From Anaerolineae bacterium (GTDB lineage Bacteria; Chloroflexota; Anaerolineae; Aggregatilineales; UBA2796), in contig JAHBVK010000001.1 of assembly GCA_019637555.1 (NCBI GenBank), positions 186,001-250,000 of the forward strand: 64,000 nt of DNA, given 5' to 3'. The notes beneath the pieces were generated by a model. That model did no database searches, had not been told where the DNA came from, and worked only from the letters and a program-made list of their open reading frames with translations. Position 1 is the stretch's first letter; each line of letters begins with the position of its first letter. A program made the position numbers and the translations under genes. This document shows positions 9,217 through 18,466 of the stretch, piece by piece.

Positions 9217-11082
9217 TCAAGTTCGTGACAATCGTGTGCTTATTATAGAAGCGAGATAAACCAAGATTATCACCACTAATTGCGGCAGCATGCCCTGCAA
9301 TGTTGGAAATATTGCCGTCAATTCCGCCAATGGCAATGGCAAATTCAGTCCATAGACAGGTGTGATTGGCAAAGTACCTGCAATTTGCATATCCCGTACT
9401 AACACCCCGACTCCAATCACACCTACAATCGCGATCAGAACAGCACGCAATATCGAAAGAGGACCGCTGCGCCGCCACAGTTTCGGAATAGCAGTAACTA
9501 TCGCTGCGATCAGGGCAACAAGAGCAACAATCAAGGCTTTGTGTCCTGTGGGATTAACTTCCAGCATTAGCTCGATCTTCGACAGCATGCCATGAATTTG
9601 TTGTACCTTCGCTGAGATTGTAGAAGCATCAACTCGAGATGCAAGCTGCGCTGCTAATCCGGGATCAGAGCTTTGCTCGCCTTGCCAAAACAGCAATTCA
9701 ACTTGTCGCGCTAGATCTGGCAAATAGCCGCGAATACCCTGCAATAACCGTGCATCAGTCAACTGATATGCCTGCGCCCTCGCCGACTCCGCAGCTACGT
9801 ATTCCCCCGCTTCAACAGCAAGTTGCATCTGACTTAGAAAGGTGTTGATTACATCGAGGTTTGAGGTGCTGTTTAACCGTTGAATAAACTCGGCAGGTAG
9901 TAGAATCGCCAAAGCATCCTTGATTTGTGCGGCTGTGGCAGATACCGTTGATGGCTCATCCACGTTGCGTATCTGCGTATCCATTTGTCGGAGTAATTTC
10001 TCGATCTGTTCGGTTAAATCCGCACCGCGTGCATACAGAATATTTTCGATGTCAGTGAAGGCAGTAGTCGCCGCCAAGAGAGATGCTCGCGCTTCCTGTA
10101 CTTCAAAGTCGAGCACAATCTTGCCATCGCGCACGCCTAGTCCGTATTCAATTGCAGCCAAGCCAATGAAATGGTCGATTTGCTGGGCGCGTACTGCCTG
10201 TTCCGGTCCAGGGAGCGGCGCTGCGCGAAAGGTGCGCATTGCTGTTCTGATGTTTGTGAGCGATTGCTCTAGCGCTGCTCTGTTGTTGTTCACGGCAGCA
10301 GTCAACAAGTCGTTATATAGCGCACCCATTGAAGCGAAAGCATCAACGCCATTCTGCTCTTCATAAGCGGGAGCAAGGATTTCAAAATAACCTGCAACTA
10401 ATCCCGCCTGCTCGGCTAACTTGGTTGGAAAATTGTTCTGCGCGGCGACATCAGTATCCGCCATTGCCTTGGATAACTGCGCTTGATAAGTATCGAGTAG
10501 ATCAGCTTTAATGACACCAATCGTCTCCAGTGGCGAACTGTTGCCTTCACTAAAAGTCTTTAGTTCCATCGTGGCGTCCGCATCAGGGCGCAGGAAACGC
10601 GTGGTGGTTCGGTACTCCCGAAGCAGTAACCACATTCGCGCCGTCTCAACATCACTGCGTTCCACAGCTTTGATCACGACCCAGTATGCACCGTTTAGGA
10701 TACGAGTATGGGTTTGGTTACGCAGCGAGGCAAACAGTGATACATTTCCGACGTTGGTCGCCGCCACCATACCGTCCAGCCCTTGCGCGATTAGTGCATC
10801 GATTTGTGGCGACACCGCTACAATAGATGCTTGCAAATTTGACTGATAAGTTTGCCGTGCCGATTCAATAGCGCTTAGAGCGGTAGTCGGGGCGTTGGTG
10901 ATAAGTGCCTTTTGTGCCGCAAAGAGGGTATCGTGTACGGACTGTGCCGCCGCCCATGGGCTTTGCTTCTGCTCTTGTGCGCCAACTGGATAGCAAACGG
11001 CAACTATCAGCGACAACAAAAAACCCCCCGCCCAAAACAGGCGAAGGGGGATTACTGATCTTTTCACTTTCGCAACCATCAT
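9217..11082 (-). CDS. FTR1 paralogue lacking the permease core
   Basis: 621 residues with an N-terminal signal (LLSLIVAVCYPVGAQ). Its long extracytoplasmic helical domain matches the neighbouring FTR1 protein along its length: PWAAAQSVHDTLFAAQ, MWLLLREYRTTTRFLRP, GYFEILAPAYEEQ, AIEYGLGVRDGKI. The FTR1 membrane core with both REGxE iron motifs is missing. The chain passes straight into three or four hydrophobic segments that retain only the end of the family (LPITPVYGLNLP, compare VPITPIYGVYLP in FTR1). Its ATG overlaps the FTR1 stop as ATGA, so translation is probably coupled. An accessory periplasmic or membrane subunit of the iron importer is the likely role (inference). It is not a pseudogene: the frame is intact. 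Confidence 0.8.
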   Translation of the reverse strand: MMVAKVKRSVIPLRLFWAGGFLLSLIVAVCYPVGAQEQKQSPWAAAQSVHDTLFAAQKALITNAPTTALSAIESARQTYQSNLQASIVAVSPQIDALIAQGLDGMVAATNVGNVSLFASLRNQTHTRILNGAYWVVIKAVERSDVETARMWLLLREYRTTTRFLRPDADATMELKTFSEGNSSPLETIGVIKADLLDTYQAQLSKAMADTDVAAQNNFPTKLAEQAGLVAGYFEILAPAYEEQNGVDAFASMGALYNDLLTAAVNNNRAALEQSLTNIRTAMRTFRAAPLPGPEQAVRAQQIDHFIGLAAIEYGLGVRDGKIVLDFEVQEARASLLAATTAFTDIENILYARGADLTEQIEKLLRQMDTQIRNVDEPSTVSATAAQIKDALAILLPAEFIQRLNSTSNLDVINTFLSQMQLAVEAGEYVAAESARAQAYQLTDARLLQGIRGYLPDLARQVELLFWQGEQSSDPGLAAQLASRVDASTISAKVQQIHGMLSKIELMLEVNPTGHKALIVALVALIAAIVTAIPKLWRRSGPLSILRAVLIAIVGVIGVGVLVRDMQIAGTLPITPVYGLNLPLPLAELTAIFPTLQGMLPQLVVIILVYLASIISTRLSRT

Positions 11083-13436
11083 CGAATTCCTTGCGTGACT
11101 GCCTCATTTTTGCTGCGCGCTTCCTCACGCCTATTAGCGCTCAGATGCTCCGCTAGTATATAACTACCGATTACAAAAACGGTTGCCGCGAATTGCGCGA
11201 TTATGCCTTGCCATGTCGCGAAGAAACCGAACCATCTACCCATCCAGTAAGGTAAATATACACCATATATCGGTGTAATCGGCACCCAACCGACAGCTTG
11301 TAACACATGAACGGTATTACCTACCATTGTTAGTAGAACTACACCGATCAGCACACCAGTCACAATCATCATTTTCTTATAGGGTAGCCGCATCTGCAAG
11401 TTAAAGACCATCACACCAACGATGGCAACACCAACCAAACCTAGCGCCACCCCTTCGATGACTACGCGTAGTCCAGCGTCCAAGACTAACGATTGCAGGA
11501 ACAGCACCGTCTCAAATCCTTCACGGTAGATACTGGTGAAACCCAGAATGACTAAGCCCAGTGAAGGTCCAATCACAAATGTCCCACCCATGAACTGCGC
11601 CTTGCGGGTATGCAATTCTGCCATCCAGCCTGTCCAATAGGTTTTGTGGAAAAACCAGTTGGTGATCAGCAGTAGTACGCCGATAGCAACGAGCGATAAA
11701 ACCGCTTCTAATCGCTCGCCATATTTCGCTAGAACATTGATGATGCTATTGGCGATTACCCACGTGATCGCGGTAGCGATTAAGGATAATCCAGCGCCAA
11801 GCATCACGCTACGACGCAACCGCAGCGCTGCAGCGCCACGCAAACTGGCAACCAGCGATGCCAAGATCACTACTGCCTCAAGTCCCTCTCGAAACACGAT
11901 GATTGCCGCATTTCCGACCACAGCTTCGGGGGCACTCTTACTATTCTCCAACAAAGTTTGCGCTTCATCTAATGCGTTACGCAGCGCTACTAAACCTTGC
12001 TTCACCTCATTGATCGGTGCGCGCGTTGCCAACAGCACTGCCAAACCCGGTTGCTCAGCATCGCCTTGCCAGAATAGGTTCTCCACCTTAGCTGCTAGAT
12101 CAGGAGCGAAACCACGCAGTTTTTGTTCGATGCCTGTATCTAGCACTGCATAAGCCTCAATGCGAGCGGATTCAGCTAACGCATACTCGCCCTGCTTTGC
12201 CGCTGCCTCGATCTGGTCGATGACTGAGCCGATAACGTCGAAATCGGCACCGCTATTCAGCGCTGTCCATTCCGCTGGGAATAGTGGCGTTAACGTTGCG
12301 CTGACCTCATTCGCCGTCGTTTCCACCGTGGAAGGTTCAGCAACGGACTTAATTTGCGCCTCGAGTGCACTCAACAGATCCGCAGCTTTCTGCGTTGCCG
12401 CGCTGTCGCGCTCATTTAGAGAGAGCTGCAAATCCGTAAACGCTGTTTGTGCGCCTTCAAGAAAGGTGATGGCTTCCTGAATTTCAATATCGTTGGCAAT
12501 CTTGCCATCCCGAATGCCGCGTCCATATTCAATCGGCACTAGCGAAAGGTAGCGCAATAATTGACCAGCACGACGTGCTTGCTCGGCTTCGGAGAGCGGC
12601 GCGGCGCGGAAATGCTTCAGCGACTCGTTGACAGTCGTCATTGATACCTGAAATGCCGAACTATCTCCCGTCACCGTTGCCTTCATCAGCGCATCGAAAT
12701 CAGAGTGAATTTGCACTGTCGCCTGTTCGCCGCGCTGCTGAGTGTAAGCATCCGAGAGGATATCGAAATAGCCCGCTGCCAAACCCGTCTCTTCGGCTAA
12801 TTTGACGCCAAACTGTTTTTTCTGAGCTTCACTCGCATCGAGTAACGCTTCATTCAACCGTGCCTGATAAGTGTCCAGCAAGTCTACACGTACAGCGGTA
12901 AGGGCATCGTTGGCACTACGCTTACCCTGCAAGAAAGCATTGACAGCTAATGTAGCGTCGGCTCCGGGACGAGCAAAGCGCGTCGGCTTGCGATATTCTC
13001 GGAGCATTAACCATGCCTTTGCCGTTTCACCATCCCCACGCTCTAAGGCATGGTAAACCACGTATGCACTGCCGCTCAATAACACTGCCCACAAATTTCC
13101 ACGTCCGTTGGCAAATGCCAGCGAATCTCTTGCCTCCGCGGCTCTCTTTAATTGCGCAAAGCAAGCATCCAATACGTCAGCAGTACTGGAGGCAGCATCT
13201 GCGATCTTAGGGCGTAGTACATCGCGGTAGATTTGTTCCGCTTTGGAAACTTGATCCAGAGTATCTTCAGCACCCGTAAGCAATCCACGTTGTGCAGCAA
13301 AAAGTGTGCTGCGCAATTCGTCGGCAGCACCCCAAGGATCAATTGACCCGGCGTGAACCACCAACGCCGGGCTGACAGCAAGCATACAGATGAACACTAA
13401 CAGAGTACAGTTACGACCTACTCTCGTCATTTCCAT
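11079..13436 (-). CDS. FTR1-family iron permease with large N-terminal domain
   Basis: 785 residues. A signal peptide (about 1-29) leads into roughly 475 residues of helical extracytoplasmic domain. The permease core carries the two hallmark motifs REGLE (516-520) and REGFE (638-642) in membrane helices; in the Ftr1/EfeU family these glutamates line the ferric-iron path. About seven membrane helices span 505-765. EfeU of enterobacteria is only about 280 residues, so the N-terminal domain is an added module that may take over iron capture. It lies 27 bases after the EfeO-like gene and overlaps its own paralogue downstream. It imports iron across the cytoplasmic membrane, probably after oxidation of Fe(II). 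Assigned to the family with high confidence; the exact substrate is inferred. Confidence 0.9.
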   Translation of the reverse strand: MEMTRVGRNCTLLVFICMLAVSPALVVHAGSIDPWGAADELRSTLFAAQRGLLTGAEDTLDQVSKAEQIYRDVLRPKIADAASSTADVLDACFAQLKRAAEARDSLAFANGRGNLWAVLLSGSAYVVYHALERGDGETAKAWLMLREYRKPTRFARPGADATLAVNAFLQGKRSANDALTAVRVDLLDTYQARLNEALLDASEAQKKQFGVKLAEETGLAAGYFDILSDAYTQQRGEQATVQIHSDFDALMKATVTGDSSAFQVSMTTVNESLKHFRAAPLSEAEQARRAGQLLRYLSLVPIEYGRGIRDGKIANDIEIQEAITFLEGAQTAFTDLQLSLNERDSAATQKAADLLSALEAQIKSVAEPSTVETTANEVSATLTPLFPAEWTALNSGADFDVIGSVIDQIEAAAKQGEYALAESARIEAYAVLDTGIEQKLRGFAPDLAAKVENLFWQGDAEQPGLAVLLATRAPINEVKQGLVALRNALDEAQTLLENSKSAPEAVVGNAAIIVFREGLEAVVILASLVASLRGAAALRLRRSVMLGAGLSLIATAITWVIANSIINVLAKYGERLEAVLSLVAIGVLLLITNWFFHKTYWTGWMAELHTRKAQFMGGTFVIGPSLGLVILGFTSIYREGFETVLFLQSLVLDAGLRVVIEGVALGLVGVAIVGVMVFNLQMRLPYKKMMIVTGVLIGVVLLTMVGNTVHVLQAVGWVPITPIYGVYLPYWMGRWFGFFATWQGIIAQFAATVFVIGSYILAEHLSANRREEARSKNEAVTQGIR

Positions 13437-13463
13437 TCAACCCATTACAGAGAACGAGGATAA

Positions 13464-14507
13464 TTATTGTGCAATTGGGACATTCAGCAAGGCGGCAACC
13501 TGTGCTACTTGTCCAGCAATCGCTTCTGCTTTATCTTGCGCCTCGCTGCCGAAAAGATCAGCTTCCTCAGCCGTGAAACGTTTGCCATCTTGTTCTTGCT
13601 GATATAGATCGAGCACATATTCCTTGAGCGAGGTCAACCCGCTGTTAATCTGCTCATCACGCGCGCTATCTACACTAGCGACTAGCGGACTAATACCAGT
13701 ATAGATTACTTCAAGGCTGCCGATAATGTCCTTAATGTCAGAAAGACGGGAAATTACCGAAAATTCGCCTTGCTCAGATTCATTTCCTGCCACAAATCGC
13801 GATAACTTCCACGACTCGAAATATTCACTCATCGTCGGGATCATCACGACTAAGGCAGTGAAGGCATCAGAAGTTGTCGGTTCCCACGCAGTGGCATCCG
13901 TTTGCAATCCGTTGGCGTAGAAATCTAGACTATCGGCAAAGCCCTTCGCCGCATTTGCATCAGGCAGTTCTTCACCAAATTCCTGCGCACCATCACCATC
14001 GAGATCAACGGACTTGGCAACGTACTTCTTGTCAACATCGCCACCCCATAAAGTCAGTTCTAGTAACCCGAACAAATTAGGTGGATTCTGGAGTACTGTG
14101 CCATCGGGCAGCGTAATCGCATAATTCGTTTCACCCTGACCACCTGCATCCATGATCACATCATAATTGGCTAATGACGGCACACCAGCGACAATGCCTT
14201 CCATCTGTTCATACAAGGGGCTGGCATTCATCCAATCCGACTTGGATTTCTCCACTAACGCGACCACATCTTCCTTATGTTGGCTCCACAGAGCGTCATA
14301 ATCAAAGTTGACGCTTTTAGCCAGCTCATAATAACTATCCAGATCAGCCTTGAGGATGGCTGAACCTTCGACTAACGCTGCTGCTTTTTCTAACAAATAG
14401 GTCTTGATCGCGCCAAGCTCCGCTTCTGCCTGAGCTTTGACTGGTACTGCAAGTGCTACTACACCCAATAGTACAATAACTGCCAGTACGCCTCGCAAAA
14501 ACTGCAT
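13464..14507 (-). CDS. secreted EfeO/imelysin-like protein
   Basis: 347 residues with a signal peptide ending near AQA (residues 1-27). The body is helical (LKADLDSYYELAKSVNFDYDALW) and resembles EfeO/EfeM or imelysin-type iron-uptake proteins, but I do not see the HxxE metal motif of that family. A calcium-loop-like DLDGDG lies near the middle. It heads the minus-strand iron operon and is followed after 27 bases by the FTR1 permease, matching the efeUOB gene partnership. CTCCT at 14518-14522 gives an AGGAG ribosome site 10 bases before ATG 14507. It is probably a periplasmic or surface iron-binding partner. Confidence in the family is moderate; it rests partly on context. Confidence 0.6.
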   Translation of the reverse strand: MQFLRGVLAVIVLLGVVALAVPVKAQAEAELGAIKTYLLEKAAALVEGSAILKADLDSYYELAKSVNFDYDALWSQHKEDVVALVEKSKSDWMNASPLYEQMEGIVAGVPSLANYDVIMDAGGQGETNYAITLPDGTVLQNPPNLFGLLELTLWGGDVDKKYVAKSVDLDGDGAQEFGEELPDANAAKGFADSLDFYANGLQTDATAWEPTTSDAFTALVVMIPTMSEYFESWKLSRFVAGNESEQGEFSVISRLSDIKDIIGSLEVIYTGISPLVASVDSARDEQINSGLTSLKEYVLDLYQQEQDGKRFTAEEADLFGSEAQDKAEAIAGQVAQVAALLNVPIAQ

Positions 14508-14927
14508 TCTTCACTTACTCCTGCTAAATTGTCTATTGATCATGATTAGCACAACTGTAGAGTATGAAGGCACCGTCGTTCAACAAGGAAGGTTTAAGTG
14601 CGATTTTTCACACATAAGACGGAAGTTTAACGGATGTGAAACTTTACGCTTGTAGGCACCCCTCTAGTTTTGCCAGTACGATGCTATTTGAGCTAGAAAA
14701 TATTGGAACTTCCTGCCTACAACGGTTGGCGATTCGACCAATCTAGCTGACGGCTGGTGGAGATACAGGCGGCACTATTCGCCTCGCCTTTAACTGTCTA
14801 TTTCTGCCCTTCGCTGACGGATCTCCTAGCTGAGTAACCCCGTCGTCTATGTCGCACAAAAGTTCGCATTTACTCTGCCTTTGTGTTAAACTTATCAGTC
14901 CACAACTGAACAGAGGGAGCAGACTCG
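14508..14927. other. 420-base divergent intergenic region (iron operon / uvrB)
   Basis: No credible ORF. It contains a 9-bp perfect inverted repeat TTGTAGGCA (14650-14658) and TGCCTACAA (14714-14722), 55 bases apart. It also has a spaced TTCACA (14607-14612) / TGTGAA (14635-14640) pair and a weak promoter for uvrB (TTCGCA 14863-14868, TAAACT 14887-14892). I found no convincing Fur-type palindrome for the iron operon. Confidence 0.5.
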
Positions 14928-16988
14928 ATGCCACGCTTAGAGGTTGTCTCGCCATACGAACCTACTGGAGATCAGCCGCAAGCTATCAGTGGATTGGTAG
15001 AAGGACTCAACAGGGGACTCAAGCATCAGGTATTACTCGGCGCTACGGGCACAGGAAAGACCCACGCCGTCGCCCGCGTAATCGAACAAACTCAACGCCC
15101 TACACTTGTCATCGCCCACAATAAGACACTCGCGGCACAGCTCTACGCCGAATTCAAAGAATTCTTCCCGCGCAATGCCGTGGAATATTTCGTTAGTTAC
15201 TACGATTACTACCAGCCAGAGGCATATGTTCCCCGCCTCGATCTCTACATCGAGAAGGAATCAGACATCAATGAGGAGATCGAACGGCTTCGTCTAGCCG
15301 CCGCCGCCGCGCTAATGACTCGGCGCGATGTAGTGATTGTTGCTTCGGTATCATGTATCTACGGTTTGGTGAGTCCGCAGACATGGGAAAAAGCGATCTT
15401 GCGCCTCAAGGTTGGGCAAACGATCCGGCGCGATGCCGTCTTGCGTCATCTGGTTACCATACTGTATGACCGCAACGATCTAGACCTCAAGCGGGGTACT
15501 TTTCGTGTGCGCGGCGATACACTGGAACTGATCCCCGGATATGCCGAGTATGGACATCGGTTGTACCTCTTTGGCGACGAGATCGAGCGCATTGTCACTT
15601 TTGATCCGACCACAGGCGAGATTCTAGAAGAACCGCAAGAATTGGTGATCATGCCAGCTAAGCAGTATGTAGCGGAGAGCGATGTTCTACCTCTTGCTAT
15701 CCGCGACATCGAAGCTGAGCTAGAAGATCAGTTAGCTTTGTTCCGGCGCGAAGGTAAGCTGCTGGAAGCACAGCGGCTTGAGCAGCGCGCACGATACGAC
15801 ATCGAAATGCTGCGCGAAGTTGGGCACTGTTCCGGCATCGAGAACTACTCGCGGCATATGGATCGGCGTGCGCCGGGTACGCCACCATACACCCTGCTGG
15901 ACTACTTCCCCAAAGACTTCCTGCTGGTTATTGATGAAAGCCACATGTCTATTCCCCAGATTCGCGGCATGTACAACGGCGATCAGCGGCGAAAACAAGT
16001 CTTGGTGGAATATGGCTTCCGCCTTCCTTGTGCGCTGGACAATCGTCCACTGAACTTTGAGGAGTTCAAATCGCGGACGAACCAGATCATTTACACCAGC
16101 GCGACCCCCGGTCCATATGAGTACGAAGTCAAAGAAAACGTCGTACAACAAGTCATCCGTCCTACTGGTATCGTCGATCCTGAGATTAGCCTGCGCCCGG
16201 TTATGGGACAGGTAGACGACCTGCTTAAAGAGATCAATGTGCGAATTAAGCGTGGCGAACGGGCGCTGGTTACCACACTAACGAAGCGGATGGCTGAAGA
16301 TTTGTCCACTTACCTGACCGAAGTTGGCATCCGCGTCCACTATCTACACTCAGAGATCGACACACTACAACGTGTCGAAATCCTGCGCGATCTGCGGCTT
16401 GGTGTTTATGATGTTGTAGTCGGAATCAACCTGCTACGCGAAGGGCTTGACCTGCCAGAAGTATCACTCGTCGCTATTCTTGACGCAGACAAAGAGGGTT
16501 TCTTGCGCTCTGAGCAAGCGCTTATCCAGACTATCGGACGTGCCGCCCGTCATCTCAATGGTCAGGTGATCATGTACGCGGATAAGATCACTGATTCGAT
16601 GAGACGCGCTATCGACGAAACAACTCGTCGTCGCGCTATTCAGGTGGAGTACAATGAGAAACACAATATAAAACCAGCTTCAATTGTCAAGCAGATCCGC
16701 GATCTGACAGATCGGGTGAAAGCTCAAGTCGCCGAAGAGAAGCATGAACACCATGAGGTTGCGCCAGAAGAACTATCGGTTGCCGAACTGAATCAGATGG
16801 TGCGCGAGATCGAGAAAAGCATGAAGGCGGCCGCTAAGAACCTCGAATTCGAAAAAGCAGCAGCGTTGCGTGATCAGATCGTGGAATTACGTAAAATCAT
16901 GGTTTTGAAGGAGGAGGCAGTGAAAATTGGTGGCACTAAAAATGGAGCGCCTCTACTCGATGAATTGGAACAAGAAGAGATCGGATAA
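14928..16988 (+). CDS. uvrB: excinuclease ABC subunit B
   Basis: DNA-damage verification helicase of nucleotide excision repair. It is loaded by UvrA and then recruits UvrC for incision. Length 686, typical for the family. Walker A GATGTGKT is at 38-45. The Tyr-rich beta-hairpin [16 protein letters not shown] (87-102) that clamps DNA is intact. The helicase motif DESH is at 336-339, the C-terminal helicase half (GRAARHLNG) is present, and a C-terminal UVR domain for UvrC contact lies near 640-675. GAGGGAG at 14913-14919 is a good ribosome site for ATG 14928. It starts a plus-strand run of small genes only 9 bases downstream. uvrA and uvrC are not in the window. Confidence 0.98.
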   Translation: MPRLEVVSPYEPTGDQPQAISGLVEGLNRGLKHQVLLGATGTGKTHAVARVIEQTQRPTLVIAHNKTLAAQLYAEFKEFFPRNAVEYFVSYYDYYQPEAYVPRLDLYIEKESDINEEIERLRLAAAAALMTRRDVVIVASVSCIYGLVSPQTWEKAILRLKVGQTIRRDAVLRHLVTILYDRNDLDLKRGTFRVRGDTLELIPGYAEYGHRLYLFGDEIERIVTFDPTTGEILEEPQELVIMPAKQYVAESDVLPLAIRDIEAELEDQLALFRREGKLLEAQRLEQRARYDIEMLREVGHCSGIENYSRHMDRRAPGTPPYTLLDYFPKDFLLVIDESHMSIPQIRGMYNGDQRRKQVLVEYGFRLPCALDNRPLNFEEFKSRTNQIIYTSATPGPYEYEVKENVVQQVIRPTGIVDPEISLRPVMGQVDDLLKEINVRIKRGERALVTTLTKRMAEDLSTYLTEVGIRVHYLHSEIDTLQRVEILRDLRLGVYDVVVGINLLREGLDLPEVSLVAILDADKEGFLRSEQALIQTIGRAARHLNGQVIMYADKITDSMRRAIDETTRRRAIQVEYNEKHNIKPASIVKQIRDLTDRVKAQVAEEKHEHHEVAPEELSVAELNQMVREIEKSMKAAAKNLEFEKAAALRDQIVELRKIMVLKEEAVKIGGTKNGAPLLDELEQEEIG

Positions 16989-16997
16989 CAAGTCTGG

Positions 16998-17486
16998 ATG
17001 AGCACGCCGCTACTACGCCCACAGTCTGCACCATTGCGCTTTATTGCTGCGCGGTTGCAGCTTTCTGACCTGACTCAGGTGGTGCGTCAACCGGGAGTGG
17101 GTGAAGCATTGCGCGTCACTATCCAGTATCATGATGGTCGCCATCCTAACCAAGTGGCGACCATCACTAAATCACAGACCGGTAAGGTGAAGTTGAATGT
17201 ATCCTACCGGCGTGCCAACGATACTTCGCTGGTATGGAATTACGATATAGAATTGGCGCGTTATCAGACAATTGGAGCAGCATTGCGGCGGCTCAACTTT
17301 GATAAACTCGATGATTCACCGGATGTCCCATGGTATGGGGCTGATCTATGGTTAGTTGAGCGTGCAGCAGGATCATTTCATCATGATGTAATCATCGCCG
17401 CAGAAATAAGTACTGGTAATCATCGAGAAGTGACAGCGCTAATCAGAGAAGGTCTGAAGGAAGCAGTTCGCGCGATCAACCCTTAG
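16998..17486 (+). CDS. hypothetical protein after uvrB
   Basis: 162 residues, ATG 9 bases after the uvrB stop, so very likely cotranscribed. It is a soluble alpha/beta-looking protein with no signal peptide, membrane helix or motif I recognise. The recurrent pattern VTIQYHDGRHPNQVATI then YDIELARYQTIGAALRRLNFDKL suggests a small globular domain. No clear Shine-Dalgarno is seen, which fits translational coupling to uvrB. Its stop TAG overlaps a possible GTG start of the next gene. Function unknown. Confidence 0.75.
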   Translation: MSTPLLRPQSAPLRFIAARLQLSDLTQVVRQPGVGEALRVTIQYHDGRHPNQVATITKSQTGKVKLNVSYRRANDTSLVWNYDIELARYQTIGAALRRLNFDKLDDSPDVPWYGADLWLVERAAGSFHHDVIIAAEISTGNHREVTALIREGLKEAVRAINP

Positions 17487-17503
17487 TGGTGTTTGGAGGT
17501 AGA

Positions 17504-17776
17504 GTGGCGAACCGACAGGCGTACTATATTTCAGTCCGCGTGACTGGAGAGGCTATCACCGTACGCGAACAACTCAACCGTGCTGCCAACGTTCCGACAA
17601 CCCAAGTCGATTACACCCCACCTCTGACGGAACAAACGATCCCCGTAACTATCTACTGGAACAGCAAGGATATAGACACCGTTCATCGGGAGCGTGTAAA
17701 TCAAGCTGTGATCGAGTACTGTGCTCATCTGTATAATGAACGAGATTACGAAGGACCAATCAACTGCTGCCTATGA
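17504..17776 (+). CDS. small hypothetical protein
   Basis: About 90 residues. I chose GTG 17504 because GGAGGT at 17495-17500 lies just ahead, although the 3-4 base spacing is tight. GTG 17486 or 17489 would add 5-6 residues and overlap the preceding stop. The product (MANRQAYYISVRVTGEAITV...) is soluble with no known motif. Its stop overlaps the ATG of the CYTH gene as ATGA, so the three small genes after uvrB are tightly coupled. Function unknown. Confidence 0.65.
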   Translation: MANRQAYYISVRVTGEAITVREQLNRAANVPTTQVDYTPPLTEQTIPVTIYWNSKDIDTVHRERVNQAVIEYCAHLYNERDYEGPINCCL

Positions 17777-18381
17777 CACATGATAATAAGGTTGAAACTG
17801 AAGTCAAAATTTACGTTGAGACACTTCGGATTACTGAACAGCGCTTAATCCTAGCTGGTGCTGCACTCACAGCTCCTCGCGTTTATGAACGCAATATCCG
17901 CTACGACGACTCGATCAATTCACTGACCTCTGCGGCGCGAGTCTTGCGTTTGCGGCAAGATACTCGTACTCGTCTCACTCTAAAAGAACCTGCTACTAGT
18001 ACAGAAAACAACATTCTGTCGCGTCCGGAACTCGAAGTCGAGGTGAGCGATTTTGATACCATGCACACCATTTTGGAGCATCTTGGCTTTCACGAGGCAT
18101 GGATCTACGAGAAGCATCGTACAACCTATGTATTGAACGATTGTGAGATCGTGTTGGACGAGATGCCCTATGGAAAATTCGTAGAAATTGAAGGCGACCC
18201 CAAGAAGATCGAGGCGTTAGTGGAACTACTCGGTCTGAGCGATTCGCCGCGCATCCTTGCTAGCTACAGCGCGATCTTTTTCCAGCTCAAGCAAATACTC
18301 AAGCTGACCATCCGCGATCTGACCTTCGAGAACTTTCGGAGTATTGTTGTACCGCCTGAACTGATCACTAATATCAAGTGA
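17773..18381 (+). CDS. CYTH-domain protein (CyaB / thiamine-triphosphatase fold)
   Basis: 202 residues. The CYTH family binds triphosphate compounds inside a beta-tunnel with metal; members include class IV adenylate cyclase, thiamine triphosphatase and inorganic triphosphatase. The N-terminal ExExK signature appears as ETEVKI. The alternating charged strands follow: RVLRLRQD, RLTLKEP, ELEVEVSD, IYEKHRTTYVL, EIVLDEMPYGKFVEIEG. The last of these carries the usual late acidic pair. The start overlaps the preceding stop (ATGA). The substrate cannot be told from sequence; many bacterial members act on inorganic tripolyphosphate rather than making cAMP. Confidence 0.85.
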   Translation: MTHDNKVETEVKIYVETLRITEQRLILAGAALTAPRVYERNIRYDDSINSLTSAARVLRLRQDTRTRLTLKEPATSTENNILSRPELEVEVSDFDTMHTILEHLGFHEAWIYEKHRTTYVLNDCEIVLDEMPYGKFVEIEGDPKKIEALVELLGLSDSPRILASYSAIFFQLKQILKLTIRDLTFENFRSIVVPPELITNIK

Positions 18382-18466
18382 ATGGCTTCCACATTTGTTG
18401 ACGAAGTGCGGGTAATATAGAGAGTACGATTGACTATTTGTCCGAACCCGAAGGGTAACCACACTA

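Noticed and set aside
14437..14655. 72-codon ORF between the iron operon and uvrB
   Set aside because: Overlaps the start of the EfeO-like gene on the other strand, has no ribosome site, and its product looks random.
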